A stretch of 64,000 nt of DNA from Actinomycetes bacterium (GTDB taxonomy: Bacteria > Actinomycetota > Acidimicrobiia > Acidimicrobiales > RAAP-2): the NCBI GenBank assembly GCA_021837305.1, contig JAKBGV010000003.1, forward strand, positions 1-64,000. The letters are read 5' to 3'. Below the pieces are notes generated by a model. That model was not told the DNA's origin. It saw nothing but the letters and a program-made list of their open reading frames with translations, and did no database searches. Below, piece after piece: positions 1 through 11,588 of the stretch (the first letter of the stretch is position 1; every line of letters begins with the position of its first letter). A program made the position numbers and the translations under genes.

Positions 1-568
1 CGACGTCCTGGGTGTCGAGGCAGACCGGCCACGCGTCGATGTCGGCGAAGCGCTTAAAGAGGAGAGCCTTTCCCTCCATCACGGGCAGGGCCGCTTCGGG
101 GCCGATGTTGCCCAGTCCGAGCACGGCTGATCCGTCGGTCACGACGGCCACCGTGTTGCGCTTGATGGTGAGGTTGCGCGCGAGGCTCTTGTCTTTGGCG
201 ATGGCGTTCGAGATGCGAGCGACGCCGGGGGTGTAGGCCATCGACAGGTCGTCGCGGGTCTTGAGCGAAATCTTGGGCTTGACCTCGATGGTGCCGCCGA
301 GGTGCATGAGGAACGTGCGGTCACTGATCGCGTGCACCGAGGCGCCCACGACCGCCTCGACGACCTGGCCGAGGACTGCGGCGTGCTCTTCGTTACTCGC
401 GTTGCAGGTCACGTCGACCACCATGTGGCCGTCGATGGGCTCGACGACGTCGAGGGCGGTCACGAGTCCACCGGCGTCGGCGACGGCGGTGGCGATGTCG
501 GGAATGGTCGACGCCGCGTCCAAGATGACGCGCATGGTGATCGAGTAGGAGGCACTTGGCATGCTCAT
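1..568 (-). CDS. NAD-dependent malic enzyme with N-terminal ACT domain (partial, runs off left edge)
   Basis: Manual reverse translation MSMPSASYSITMRVILDAASTIPDIATAVADAGGLVTALDVVEP...DRTFLMHLGGTIEVKPKISLKTRDDLSMAYTPGVARISNAIAKDKSLARNLTIKRNTVAVVTDGSAVLGLGNIGPEAALPVMEGKALLFKRFADIDAWPVCLDTQD; malic enzyme signature. Not in ORF track because open at the edge. Confidence 0.9.
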   Translation of the reverse strand, partial: MSMPSASYSITMRVILDAASTIPDIATAVADAGGLVTALDVVEPIDGHMVVDVTCNASNEEHAAVLGQVVEAVVGASVHAISDRTFLMHLGGTIEVKPKISLKTRDDLSMAYTPGVARISNAIAKDKSLARNLTIKRNTVAVVTDGSAVLGLGNIGPEAALPVMEGKALLFKRFADIDAWPVCLDTQDV

Positions 569-700
569 AGGGGGGTTCACGGCTTTCTCGCAGGATGGAC
601 TCGTTCGGTGCCGCCGAATGCGCCCGATGGCACCGGGAACCATGCTAGGTCGCCCGATGCGCGGTCCCATGTGACCGAAGACCGTTACTCCGGGGTAACG

Positions 701-1549
701 CTACGCCCCGATCACCCGGACTGGTCGACGGTACAGCGCGGGTCGCCGGAAGCGAGTGACCGCGATCTGCGCACGACGACGCGACACCTCATCGAGGTCG
801 AGGGTGGCGGTTACCACCTGGGGCTCGTCGCCCGATGACTCGGCGAGGACCGCACCCCACGGGTCGACGATCAGCGCGTGACCGTAGGTCGCGATGCCGT
901 CACTCGTCACGCCGGCCTGGGTCGCGGCGACGACGAAGGCGTGGTTCTCGATCGCGCGCGATCGGACGAGCACGTGCCAGTGGCTCTTACCCGTGCTCAC
1001 GTTGAAGGCGGCCGGGATGGCGAGCACGTCGGCGCCGTTCGCGGCCAGCGTCTGATAGAGCTCGGGGAACCGGACGTCAAAGCAGACCGAGAGCCCGACG
1101 CTGAAGCGCTTCAGTTTGGCGACCACGAGCTCCTCGCCGGCGCTCAGGTCGTCGGACTCGCGGTGGGTGATGGCGCCGGGGACGTCGACGTCAAAGAGGT
1201 GGGTCTTGCGATAGGTGGCGACGATCGATCCCGAGGAATCGAGCAGGACGCTCGTGTTAAAGGGCCGCTCGTCGTCGCGACGCTCGAGCATGCTGCCGAG
1301 GTGGAGATGGATCCGCCGACGCTTCGCGACCGCCGCCATGCGCGCCGTCGTGGGACCGGGGATGGACTCGGCCACCTCGGTAAAGCGCCGCGAGGGACCG
1401 AGGTAGTTGAAGTACTCGGGAACCTGGACGTACGTCGCCCCCTCGTCAGCCGCGTACTCGACCAGGGCGACCGCGGATTCGAGGTTCTGTTCGGGATTGG
1501 CGCCCGAATTCATCTGAATCGCGGCGACGGTCACCGTTCGAGCCTTCAC
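701..1549 (-). CDS. Carbon-nitrogen hydrolase (nitrilase superfamily)
   Basis: VAAIQMNSGANPEQNL, YRKTHLFDVD, SVGLSVCFDVRFPELY motifs (Glu-Lys-Cys triad context). Confidence 0.92.
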   Translation of the reverse strand: MKARTVTVAAIQMNSGANPEQNLESAVALVEYAADEGATYVQVPEYFNYLGPSRRFTEVAESIPGPTTARMAAVAKRRRIHLHLGSMLERRDDERPFNTSVLLDSSGSIVATYRKTHLFDVDVPGAITHRESDDLSAGEELVVAKLKRFSVGLSVCFDVRFPELYQTLAANGADVLAIPAAFNVSTGKSHWHVLVRSRAIENHAFVVAATQAGVTSDGIATYGHALIVDPWGAVLAESSGDEPQVVTATLDLDEVSRRRAQIAVTRFRRPALYRRPVRVIGA

Positions 1550-1593
1550 GACGCCTCCTGTCCTAGTGGCAATCTATCGGCGACGCGCACGAC

Positions 1594-3213
1594 CTACGTC
1601 GGGTCGGGGGGCGTGTGCGTGGCGACCCAGTCGCGAACCTCGTGTTTGCGGGTCTTGCCGGTCGCGGTCTTGGGCAGCTGGTCGGCGACGAGCACACGCT
1701 TGGGCACCTGGAAGCCCGCCAGGTGGTCCTTGGCGTAGGCGATGACCGACGCGGCGAGCACTGCGGGGTCGAGTGACCCGTCGGGCACCACGACGGCCCA
1801 GACGGCTTCGCCCCAGTGCTCGTCGGGCACGCCGACGATGACGCTCTCGGCGACACCGGGAGCGCTGCTGACGATTCGCTCGACGTCGACCGACGAGACG
1901 TTCTCGCCGCCCGTCTTGATGATGTCCTTCAGTCGGTCGCTGAACCAGACCACGCCGTTTGCGTCGAGGTGGCCAATGTCACCGCTGTGGAACCAGCCGT
2001 GGGCGAAGGCCGCTGTGTTGGCGTCAGGGTTGTTCCAGTAGCCGCTCGCGACGTGGGGACCGCGGTAGGCGATCTCACCGGTCTCGCCCACGGGCACCGC
2101 CCGCCCGTTGAGGTCGAGGCAGTCGGTGCGCACCGTCGGGACGGAGGGTCCCCACGACTCGGGCGCCGACGCGCGGTGCTCGGGCCACTGCAGCACCGTG
2201 GCGGGCACCACCTCGGTCTGACCCGATCCGAGGATGACGGCGGCGTTCGAGAAGGCGGCGTCCACCCGATCGAGCAGCTCACGGCTCATGGGGGCCATCG
2301 CGTAGACGGCGCGGCGCACCGAGGAGACGTCGCGCGGCGTACTCGCTTGCTCGTTGACGAGGGCGGCCCACATCATCGGCAGGAGCATCATGTGCGTGAC
2401 CCGGTTCGCCTCGACGGCGTCGAGGACTCCGGCGGGGGCAAAGGGCCCCGGCAGGACGACGGTCCCTCCGGTGACGAGCACGGGCAGACAGAGCGTGTTG
2501 AGCGCCGTGGTGTGAAAGAGGGGAAGCACGTTGAGCAGGGTCGACGGCTCCGATCCCCAGCGGTGCTCCATCATCAGGGCGTTGGTGAGAGTGGCGACGA
2601 GCACGCTCAGGTGACTGACGAGGACGCCCTTCGGCCGTGACGTGGTGCCCGAGGTGTAGAGACACTGGAGCGTGTCGCGATCCTCAACGAGCACGGCGAG
2701 GGGCGCAGCTTCGCCAACGGCGAGCTCGTCCCAGCGGAGGGTCGTGACGCGGGTGCTGGCGAGTGACGCGTCACCCACGACGATCACGGTGGTCACCGTG
2801 GCGAGTCCACCGAGTAGGCCATCGAGTACTGGCACGAAGGCGGCATCAACGACGACGACGGGTGACGCGGCGTCGGTGATGATCCACTCGATGTCCGAGG
2901 GTGCCAGTGTCACGTTGACCGGCATCGCCACGAGGGACGCCTTGGCGCACGCGAAGTACGTCGCGAGGAACCGCCACGAGTTGCCCATGAGCATGGTCAC
3001 GGGCGTCTGGCGCTCGTCGACGATTCGGTGCAGCGACGCAGCGAGCGCTTCGGCCGCACCGTCGAGTTGACGGTAGGTGACCGGTTCGCCGCGGTCGAGG
3101 ACCGCGACCCGGTCGGGGAACATGGCCGCCGAACGTCCGATAGCGTCGCCGACGCACGCGCGCGTGGCGAGGTTCACGTCGAGGGGGGAGAGTCCGGAGA
3201 GGTCTGGCTTCAC
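1594..3213 (-). CDS. AMP-binding acyl-CoA synthetase / long-chain fatty acid CoA ligase-like
   Basis: YTSGTTSRPKGVLVSH, GYWNNPDAN, WFHSGDIGHLD, DRLKDIIKTGGENVSS, PKTATGKTRKHEVRD. Confidence 0.93.
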   Translation of the reverse strand: MKPDLSGLSPLDVNLATRACVGDAIGRSAAMFPDRVAVLDRGEPVTYRQLDGAAEALAASLHRIVDERQTPVTMLMGNSWRFLATYFACAKASLVAMPVNVTLAPSDIEWIITDAASPVVVVDAAFVPVLDGLLGGLATVTTVIVVGDASLASTRVTTLRWDELAVGEAAPLAVLVEDRDTLQCLYTSGTTSRPKGVLVSHLSVLVATLTNALMMEHRWGSEPSTLLNVLPLFHTTALNTLCLPVLVTGGTVVLPGPFAPAGVLDAVEANRVTHMMLLPMMWAALVNEQASTPRDVSSVRRAVYAMAPMSRELLDRVDAAFSNAAVILGSGQTEVVPATVLQWPEHRASAPESWGPSVPTVRTDCLDLNGRAVPVGETGEIAYRGPHVASGYWNNPDANTAAFAHGWFHSGDIGHLDANGVVWFSDRLKDIIKTGGENVSSVDVERIVSSAPGVAESVIVGVPDEHWGEAVWAVVVPDGSLDPAVLAASVIAYAKDHLAGFQVPKRVLVADQLPKTATGKTRKHEVRDWVATHTPPDPT

Positions 3214-3241
3214 TCGAAGTCCTTTCGAGGTCGAAACTGCA

Positions 3242-4387
3242 CTACATCGGGTAGCCGTCGAGTCGGGCGAGCACCTTCAGCATCACCTCGTCGGCGCCAC
3301 CGCCGATCGAGGACAGACGCATGTCGCGGAAGAACCGGGCCGTCCAGGTCTCCTCCATGTAGCCCACGCCGCCGTGGAACTGCAGACAGAGGTCGGCCAC
3401 ATCACGCGCGAGTCGCCCGGCGGTCAGCTTCGCGACCGTCGCCGCCCGGGTGATGTCCTCGCCGGCCATCAGGTCGCTCGCGCACTGCAGGTTGTGACTG
3501 CGCAGGAGGTCCACACGCGCGGAGAGCTCAGTGAGGCGGTACGCGACGTACTGCCTCGTGGCCAGGGGCTCGCCGAACACGGTCCGCTCGAGCAGGTAGT
3601 CGCGGGTCCGCTCGAGCGCGTAACGGCACTGCCCGACGATCGAGTAGGCGGCGCTCATGCGCTCGACGACGAACTGTCGCATCTGCTGCTCGAATCCTCG
3701 TCCCGGTTCACCGATCGCGTTCTCGATGGGTACGCGCACGTCGTCAAGGACGAGTTCGGCGGTGTCCGAGGATCGATTGCCGAGCTTGTCGAGCTTGCGC
3801 GCGACGCTGAAGCCGGGCGTCGAGGTGGGCACGATGATCTGGGACATCCCGCGATAGCCACCCTCGTTCGAGGTCCGCGCGAGCAGGCAGACCCAGTCGG
3901 CCTGTGTGCCGTTGGTTATGTAGAGCTTGCGCCCGTTGATCACCCAATCGCCACCGTCGCGAACGGCCCGGGTGGTGATCGCGGCGACATCGCTGCCCGC
4001 GTCGGGCTCGGTGACCGCGATCGCCGCGACTGCCGTGCCCGCGATCGCGGGGGCGAGGAATCGTTGCTTCAACTCGTGTGAGCCGAACTGGGCGAGGGCT
4101 GGCGTAGCCATGCTGGTCTGGACGCCGATCGCCATGGCGACGCCGGCGGCGGTGATGCGGCCGTACTCCTCGCCGGCGATGAGCGAGAACAGGTGACTGG
4201 CCCCCTCGCCGCCGTAGGCCGGGTCGTACTCGAGACCGAGGAGTCCGTAGGACGCGAGCTTGGGGAAGAGGTCGTGGGCGGGGAAGATTCCCGAGCGCTC
4301 CCACTCGTCGACGTAGGGGTTGATCTCGCGTTCGACGACCGACCGGACGGTCGATCGGAAGGCTTCGTGCTCATTGGAGAAGCGCAC
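3242..4387 (-). CDS. Acyl-CoA dehydrogenase
   Basis: AVTEPDAGSDVAAITTRA, FFRDMRLSSIGGGADEVMLKVLAR. Confidence 0.93.
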   Translation of the reverse strand: MRFSNEHEAFRSTVRSVVEREINPYVDEWERSGIFPAHDLFPKLASYGLLGLEYDPAYGGEGASHLFSLIAGEEYGRITAAGVAMAIGVQTSMATPALAQFGSHELKQRFLAPAIAGTAVAAIAVTEPDAGSDVAAITTRAVRDGGDWVINGRKLYITNGTQADWVCLLARTSNEGGYRGMSQIIVPTSTPGFSVARKLDKLGNRSSDTAELVLDDVRVPIENAIGEPGRGFEQQMRQFVVERMSAAYSIVGQCRYALERTRDYLLERTVFGEPLATRQYVAYRLTELSARVDLLRSHNLQCASDLMAGEDITRAATVAKLTAGRLARDVADLCLQFHGGVGYMEETWTARFFRDMRLSSIGGGADEVMLKVLARLDGYPM

Positions 4388-4465
4388 GGCCGCAGCGTAG
4401 CAGTGGTGAATCGTGACGGCCGGGTCCGGTCTCGGGTGCCCACGGTCACGCCGCCGGGGTGTCGG

Positions 4466-4855
4466 TCAGTCGGAGTGGTGGTCGCCGACCTCGATGGGCG
4501 CAAGGGCGGCCATCTCGTCGTCGGTGAAGACCGACGAACGGATCAGGAAACGGACACCTTCGGGCGCCTCGAGCGAGAAGCCGCCACCGCGTCCGGGCAC
4601 GACGTCGACCAGTAGGTGCGTGTGGCTCCAGTACTCGAACTGGTCGGCGCCCATGTAGAACGGCGTTCCGGCCACCTCGCCGAGGTAGACGTCACGCTGG
4701 CCGATCCGAAACTCGTTGCGCGGATAGCACATCGGGCTCGAACCGTCACAGCAGCCCCCCGACTGGTGGAACAGCAGCGGTCCGTGCTGGTCCACCAGTC
4801 GGGCGACGAGTGCCGCCGCCTCGTCGGTGATGTCGACGCGACGAAGTTCGTTCAT
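4466..4855 (-). CDS. DUF779 domain-containing protein
   Basis: MNELRRVDITDEAAALVARLVDQHGPLLFHQSGGCCDGSSPMCYPRNEF...DVYLGEV; ORF track start (5077) trimmed to internal ATG because the upstream part overlaps the aldehyde dehydrogenase. Confidence 0.88.
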   Translation of the reverse strand: MNELRRVDITDEAAALVARLVDQHGPLLFHQSGGCCDGSSPMCYPRNEFRIGQRDVYLGEVAGTPFYMGADQFEYWSHTHLLVDVVPGRGGGFSLEAPEGVRFLIRSSVFTDDEMAALAPIEVGDHHSD

Positions 4856-4857
4856 GG

Positions 4858-6375
<1,518 letters not shown>

Positions 6376-6548
6376 GATCCCCCCAATTTCTTACCTGGCG
6401 CGTGCGCCGAACTTCGGTTGCGCGTCTCGCAACGGGCGAATGGTAGGGGCGCAGAGGTTGGGAAAAGGTTGGCGCCGACGCCCTATCACCGGCGCCGCTC
6501 GCGCGGTATCGTTCGCAGCAGGCGGGGTTCGTCGATGGGGGCTGGGAC

Positions 6549-7766
6549 GTGAATCGCGAATTGAAGGAGCGTCGAGGCGACGTCGAGGCGCTGTGGCGCT
6601 ACGTCGTGGGGGCGCACGGCTCGACGAGCGAGGCGCGCCCGGAGGTCTTCGCCTCCTGGCAACGATCGGCGCAAGCGGTGCCGGTGGACCTCGCGCTCGC
6701 GCCCATGGTGGACCCGGTGACGGCGACCGCCCAGTTCGCCGAGTCACGGCTGGGCCGCGCGAGCCGAGTCATCTTGGACGACTTGCGTGACGTCACCGCC
6801 GACGGCGACCTGGTCGCCGCACTCACCGACGAGACGGTGACTATTACCTGGCTCGCCGGAGGACGTCGAATGCGCCGTAACGCGGACGCCGTCAACTTCG
6901 CCCTCGGCGGATGTTGGAGTGAGGGGTCCGTGGGGACCAACGCACTGGCGCTCGCCCACGAGCTAGGTCGACCGGCGACGGTCTTCTCGGCCGAGCACTA
7001 CGCCCCGATGGTGCACGACTGGGTCTGCTATTCGGCCCCCATCATCGACCCGCTCGACGGCCGCTCGCTCGGCGTGATCGACGTGTCGTCGCTGTGGAGC
7101 AAGTTCAACCCCTCGTTGCTGACGATGGTTCGAGCCCTGGCGCGCAACGTCGAATACGAGCTGGCCCGCGACCCGATGGCGGCGGTGGTCGTGGACTCGC
7201 CCGAGTCCCGCGGTGACCTCGTGCTGCGCGTGCTCGGCTCGTCGTCGGTGTCCATGAACGGCCGACCCGTTCGGGTCAGCCCGAGGCAGCTCGAGCTGCT
7301 CGCGGTGCTCGCCATGCACGACGAGGGACTCACCCTGGATGAACTCACGGCCTTGGTCTACGGTGACCAACCGATCAGCGCCACGACGGTGAAGGCCGAG
7401 TTGTCACACTTGCGACAACTGGTCGGTGAGGTCATCGCGTCGCGGCCGTACCGGCTCACCGGACGCGTCGACGCCGATCACGTGCGGGTGCTGCGAGCCC
7501 TGGCGAGTGGAGACCTCAACGCCGCCGTGGATCTCTATCGGGGTTCGCTGCTCGTGACTTCCGAGAGCCCCGAAATCTCCTCGTGGCGCCACCAGATCGA
7601 CGTAGCCATCCGCAACGCGGTCACCCGGTCAAAGAACCCCGAACTGCTGTACCGGCTCAGTGCGTGCTGTCCCGACGACGACGACGTGGCGGAGCTCGCG
7701 CTCGCGCTGATGGCCCCCGACGACGTGCGTCGCGGTGTGGTCGCGGGACGTCGCGTCCGCTACTGA
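6549..7766 (+). CDS. GAF-domain transcriptional regulator (AcoR-like sensor part with winged-helix type C-terminal part, no AAA+ domain seen)
   Basis: GGCWSEGSVGTNALALAHELGRPATVFSAEHY...CYSAPIIDPLDGRSLGVIDVS; divergent to aldehyde dehydrogenase. Confidence 0.82.
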   Translation: MNRELKERRGDVEALWRYVVGAHGSTSEARPEVFASWQRSAQAVPVDLALAPMVDPVTATAQFAESRLGRASRVILDDLRDVTADGDLVAALTDETVTITWLAGGRRMRRNADAVNFALGGCWSEGSVGTNALALAHELGRPATVFSAEHYAPMVHDWVCYSAPIIDPLDGRSLGVIDVSSLWSKFNPSLLTMVRALARNVEYELARDPMAAVVVDSPESRGDLVLRVLGSSSVSMNGRPVRVSPRQLELLAVLAMHDEGLTLDELTALVYGDQPISATTVKAELSHLRQLVGEVIASRPYRLTGRVDADHVRVLRALASGDLNAAVDLYRGSLLVTSESPEISSWRHQIDVAIRNAVTRSKNPELLYRLSACCPDDDDVAELALALMAPDDVRRGVVAGRRVRY

Positions 7767-7838
7767 CGACAACGAACGTCCGCGGCGACCTGGCTAGCCT
7801 ACGTTCGGGGTGGGCTTTGTCAACGAAGGGTGGAAACC

Positions 7839-9074
7839 GTGCCGTACGCATTTTCTGATCGAGGTCTCGAGGTTCAAGAGTCGGTCCATCGATTCATCGA
7901 ACACGTCATCGAGCCGAACGAGCAGACGTACTACGACCAGTTAGAGGAGCTCGGGATCGACGGCTACCCCCCGATCCTCGACCGGTTCAAGTCCCAGGCG
8001 CTCGAGCGCGGGCTGTGGAACCTGTTCCTGCCACACCTCAACGCCGATAGCCCCGGGACGCCCCTGTCGAACCTCGACTACGCGCCGATCTCTGAACAGC
8101 TGGGTCGTTACTCGTTCGCCTCCGAGGCCATGAACTGCAACGCCCCCGATACGGGCAACATGGAGATCTTGAACCTCTACGGTTCCGAGCGAGTGAAGGC
8201 CGAGTGGCTGGCCCCGCTGCTCGCGGGCGAGATCCGCAGCGCTTTCTCCATGACCGAGCCCGACGTCGCGTCCTCGGACGCGACGAACATCGGACTGTCG
8301 ATCGAACGCGACGGTGACGAGTACGTGTTGAACGGGCGGAAGTGGTTCTCGAGCGGTGCGCGCTCACCGCGTTGCAAGGTGCTGATCGTGATGGGTAAGA
8401 CCGATCCGTCCGCCCCCCGCCATCGCCAGCAGTCGATGATCGTGGTGCCCCGCGACACCCCCGGTGTCGAGATCGGTGTCGAGCCCCACGTCTTTGGCTA
8501 CGACGAGCGCGGTGGGCACCCCGAGGTCATCTACCGCAACGTCCGCGTGCCGGTGGACTACCTGCTCGGCGAGGAGGGCGGCGGCTTCGCCATCGCCCAG
8601 GCCCGGCTCGGGCCGGGGCGGATCCACCACTGCATGCGCACCATCGGCGTCGCCGAGCGGGCGCTCGAGCTGATGGTGAGCCGCTCACTCGAGCGTCAGA
8701 CCTTCGGGACGAGCCTCGCCCACAAGGGACTGATCCAGGACTGGATCGCCGAGTCGCGCATCGAGATCGACATGGCGCGCGAATACGTGCTGCACACGGC
8801 GCACCTCATGGACACAGTCGGTAACAAGGGCGCAGCGGCCGAGATCGCTGGCATCAAGGTGGCGGTGCCGAACATGGCGCTCAAGGTCATTGATCGGGCG
8901 ATTCAGGTGCACGGCGCCGCGGGCGTGACCCAGTTCACGCCGCTCGCGCACATGTACGCGGGCATTCGCACGCTACGCATCGCCGACGGCCCCGACGAGG
9001 TCCACAAGATGACGATCGCGCGCCGAGAGATCCGCAAGCACAGCCGCGACTTCCACATCGGTCCAACCCAGTAA
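7839..9074 (+). CDS. Acyl-CoA dehydrogenase
   Basis: FSMTEPDVASSDATNIGLSIERDGDEYVLNGRKWFSSGA, RIADGPDEVHKMTIARREI; GTG start with GAAGGG upstream. Confidence 0.93.
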   Translation: MPYAFSDRGLEVQESVHRFIEHVIEPNEQTYYDQLEELGIDGYPPILDRFKSQALERGLWNLFLPHLNADSPGTPLSNLDYAPISEQLGRYSFASEAMNCNAPDTGNMEILNLYGSERVKAEWLAPLLAGEIRSAFSMTEPDVASSDATNIGLSIERDGDEYVLNGRKWFSSGARSPRCKVLIVMGKTDPSAPRHRQQSMIVVPRDTPGVEIGVEPHVFGYDERGGHPEVIYRNVRVPVDYLLGEEGGGFAIAQARLGPGRIHHCMRTIGVAERALELMVSRSLERQTFGTSLAHKGLIQDWIAESRIEIDMAREYVLHTAHLMDTVGNKGAAAEIAGIKVAVPNMALKVIDRAIQVHGAAGVTQFTPLAHMYAGIRTLRIADGPDEVHKMTIARREIRKHSRDFHIGPTQ

Positions 9075-9088
9075 CGCCGCTAACGCCG

Positions 9089-10390
9089 CTAACGCGCGCG
9101 TAGCACCTCGCCGATCGCGGCGGGCAAATCTGATGACCGGGCGTACCTCGACAGGCGAGAACCCGCCGCTCCGTGTACGTACGCGCCGAGGGCCGCTGCG
9201 TCGAAGGGTTCGTGGCCGCGCGCGATGCTCGCGCCCACGAGGCCCGCGAGCACGTCACCGGTGCCAGCGGTCGCGAGCGCACTGGTCCCGGACTGAATAA
9301 CGCGTACGCGACCGTCGGGACCTGCGACGACGGTGGTGGGTCCCTTCAACAGCACGACGCAGCCGCTCGCGCGCGCGAGGGTGCGCGCCGCGTCGAGTCG
9401 GTCAGCGGACGGACTCGATCCAACGAGCCGCTCGTACTCGCCGTCGTGGGGTGTGAGCACCCAGGGCTCGCCGCGTCGAACCGCGAGCACCGACTCGTCC
9501 AGGCCGTCGGCGTCGAGGACGACCGGGACGCGGACCTCGGCGAGGCGTGAGACGAGCCACGAGACCGCGTCACGACCGAGGCCGGGTCCGGCCACGACCG
9601 CGCGACTGCGCGTGTCGGGTGGGCCGTCGGTGCGAACCACTTCGCTCGCGATGGCGACGTGGCCCCCTAGCTCGCCACGGGTCGCGAGGCGGATCATCGA
9701 CGCACCGCCCGCGAGGGCCCCTCGGGTCACCAAATCGGCCGCACCCGGCATCATCGTGGAGCCGGCGATCACGTCCACGGCGTGGTGCCACTTGTGGTCG
9801 GTTCGGTTCCAGCGCACGAAGCCGGTGAGGTCGCTCGCCTCGAGCAGTCCGTCATCGTCGTCGCCCTCGATACCGAGGCTAAAGACGCGAAGTTCCCCGA
9901 CGTAGGCGGCGGCGTGCCCCGTGACGTGGGCGGGTTTGAGCGCACCGAGCGCGACGGTGACGTGCGCCTTCATCGGTTGGCCGAGCACTTCGCCGGTGTC
10001 GGCGTCGACGCCCGAGGGCAGGTCGGCCGCGACCACGATGGTCGTCGGGGGCACGTGGGGCGCGCGGTAGGGCCGCGAGCACCCGAGGCCGAAGGCCGCG
10101 TCGATGACGAGGTCAAAACCCCGCAGGGCCGACGGCTGTTCGGCGACCTCGATGACGGTCACGTGCGCGCCACGCCGGCGCAGCTGCTCGGCGGCGACGC
10201 GTCCGTCGGCTCCGTTGAGTCCCGGGCCGACCACGACCGCGACGCGCGCGCCGTAGGTGGAGCGCAGGTGTTCGCTCGCGACCAGCGCGATGGCCAGACC
10301 AGCGTCACGGACGAGGGCGTCGACCCCCCGGCGCGCCACCGCGCGCGCGTCGGCGCGTCGCATCGCGGTGGTGGAGAGGATCGGGATCAT
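9089..10390 (-). CDS. nnr: Bifunctional NAD(P)H-hydrate epimerase / ADP-dependent NAD(P)H-hydrate dehydratase
   Basis: N-terminal YjeF_N-like VVVGPGLNGADGRVAAEQL...DLPSGVDADTGE; C-terminal carbohydrate-kinase-like VLTPHDGEYERL, GTSALATAGTGDVLAGLVG. Confidence 0.92.
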   Translation of the reverse strand: MIPILSTTAMRRADARAVARRGVDALVRDAGLAIALVASEHLRSTYGARVAVVVGPGLNGADGRVAAEQLRRRGAHVTVIEVAEQPSALRGFDLVIDAAFGLGCSRPYRAPHVPPTTIVVAADLPSGVDADTGEVLGQPMKAHVTVALGALKPAHVTGHAAAYVGELRVFSLGIEGDDDDGLLEASDLTGFVRWNRTDHKWHHAVDVIAGSTMMPGAADLVTRGALAGGASMIRLATRGELGGHVAIASEVVRTDGPPDTRSRAVVAGPGLGRDAVSWLVSRLAEVRVPVVLDADGLDESVLAVRRGEPWVLTPHDGEYERLVGSSPSADRLDAARTLARASGCVVLLKGPTTVVAGPDGRVRVIQSGTSALATAGTGDVLAGLVGASIARGHEPFDAAALGAYVHGAAGSRLSRYARSSDLPAAIGEVLRAR

Positions 10391-10396
10391 GGTGGT

Positions 10397-10720
10397 TCAG
10401 TCGACGGGTTCGACGACGACTGCCGTGCCGTAGGCCAGTATCTCCTGGTAGGTGTTGGCCAACTCGTTCGAGTCGTAGCGCATCGCGAGCACCGCGTTCG
10501 CCCCGAGGGCCTGGGCGGCCTCGGACATGCGGTCGAGGGCCTCACCGCGGGACTGCTGGAGCTGTTGGGTGAGCCCGCGCAGCTCGCCGCCGCCGATCGC
10601 CTTCAAGGCGGCGCCGAGCTGGGCGCCGACGTTGCGGGTCCGCACCGTGAGCCCGTTCACCTCGCCGATCACCTTGGTGATCCGGTAACCGGGCAGGTCG
10701 TTCGTCGTGACAATGAGCAC
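10397..10720 (-). CDS. YbjQ / UPF0145 family heavy-metal-binding-domain protein
   Basis: VLIVTTNDLPGYRITKVIGEVNGLTVRTRNVGAQLGAALKAIGGGELRGLTQQLQQSRGEALDRM...ALGANAVLAMRYDS; internal GTG start chosen within the long ORF. Confidence 0.88.
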   Translation of the reverse strand: MLIVTTNDLPGYRITKVIGEVNGLTVRTRNVGAQLGAALKAIGGGELRGLTQQLQQSRGEALDRMSEAAQALGANAVLAMRYDSNELANTYQEILAYGTAVVVEPVD

Positions 10721-10783
10721 AGTGACCTCCTTTGCTGGCCATGGTACGCCTGTGCGTGTCACCCCGGGTGACCTCGCCCTATC

Positions 10784-11587
10784 GTGATGGCAGCGACCGA
10801 ATGGTGGAGGCGGAAGATGGACGCGATGAGTGAGGAACTGATGGGCGCGGGGCGGCTCGGCGAGCCGGGGACGTTGACGTGGTTGGGACACGCGACCGTG
10901 CTGATGGTCACGTCGACGGGGACGCGGGTGGTCTTTGACCCGTGGTTCGAGAACCCGAAGAGCCCGGTGTCGATGGACGGCGTCGGGTCGGTGGACGTGA
11001 TCGCGGTGACCCACGGTCACTTCGACCACATGGGCTCGGTCGTCCCCTTGGCGTTGGCCACGGGCGCCACAGTGGTGTGCGTGCCCGAGATGGCGGCCTA
11101 TTTCGCGACCCAGGGCCTGGCCAACGTCGTCGAGATGAACAAGGGCGGTACCGTGCGCGTCGCCGACATCGGTCTGACGATGGTCACCGCGGACCACTCC
11201 TGCGGCGTGGCGGCCGGCGACGGCCTCGCCAATATCTACGGCGGGAACCCGGTCGGATACATCGCCCACCTGCCCGAGGGCAGTGGCGGGCCCGTGTACG
11301 TCTCGGGAGACACCAACGTCTTCGGGGACATGGCGCTCATTCGCGAACTGTACGCGCCCGAGATCGCGCTGATGCCGATCGACGGCCACTACAACATGGG
11401 GCCGCGCGAGGCGGCGTACGCGGTGATGCTGCTCGGCGTCTCGAGGTTCACGCCGATCCACTTCGGAACGTTCCCTTTGCTGGCGGGCACACCCGAGGAG
11501 GTGGCACGGCACCTCGTGGACCGCGAGGCGACCGCGCGTGTCGTCTCAGTCGAGCCCGGCGGTTCGGTACCCCTCGCGCGTCAGTAG
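10784..11587 (+). CDS. Metal-dependent hydrolase, metallo-beta-lactamase fold (UPF0173-like)
   Basis: TWLGHATVLM, VTHGHFDHMGS, ADHSCGVAAGD, GDTNVFGDM. Confidence 0.9.
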   Translation: MMAATEWWRRKMDAMSEELMGAGRLGEPGTLTWLGHATVLMVTSTGTRVVFDPWFENPKSPVSMDGVGSVDVIAVTHGHFDHMGSVVPLALATGATVVCVPEMAAYFATQGLANVVEMNKGGTVRVADIGLTMVTADHSCGVAAGDGLANIYGGNPVGYIAHLPEGSGGPVYVSGDTNVFGDMALIRELYAPEIALMPIDGHYNMGPREAAYAVMLLGVSRFTPIHFGTFPLLAGTPEEVARHLVDREATARVVSVEPGGSVPLARQ

Positions 11588-11588
11588 A

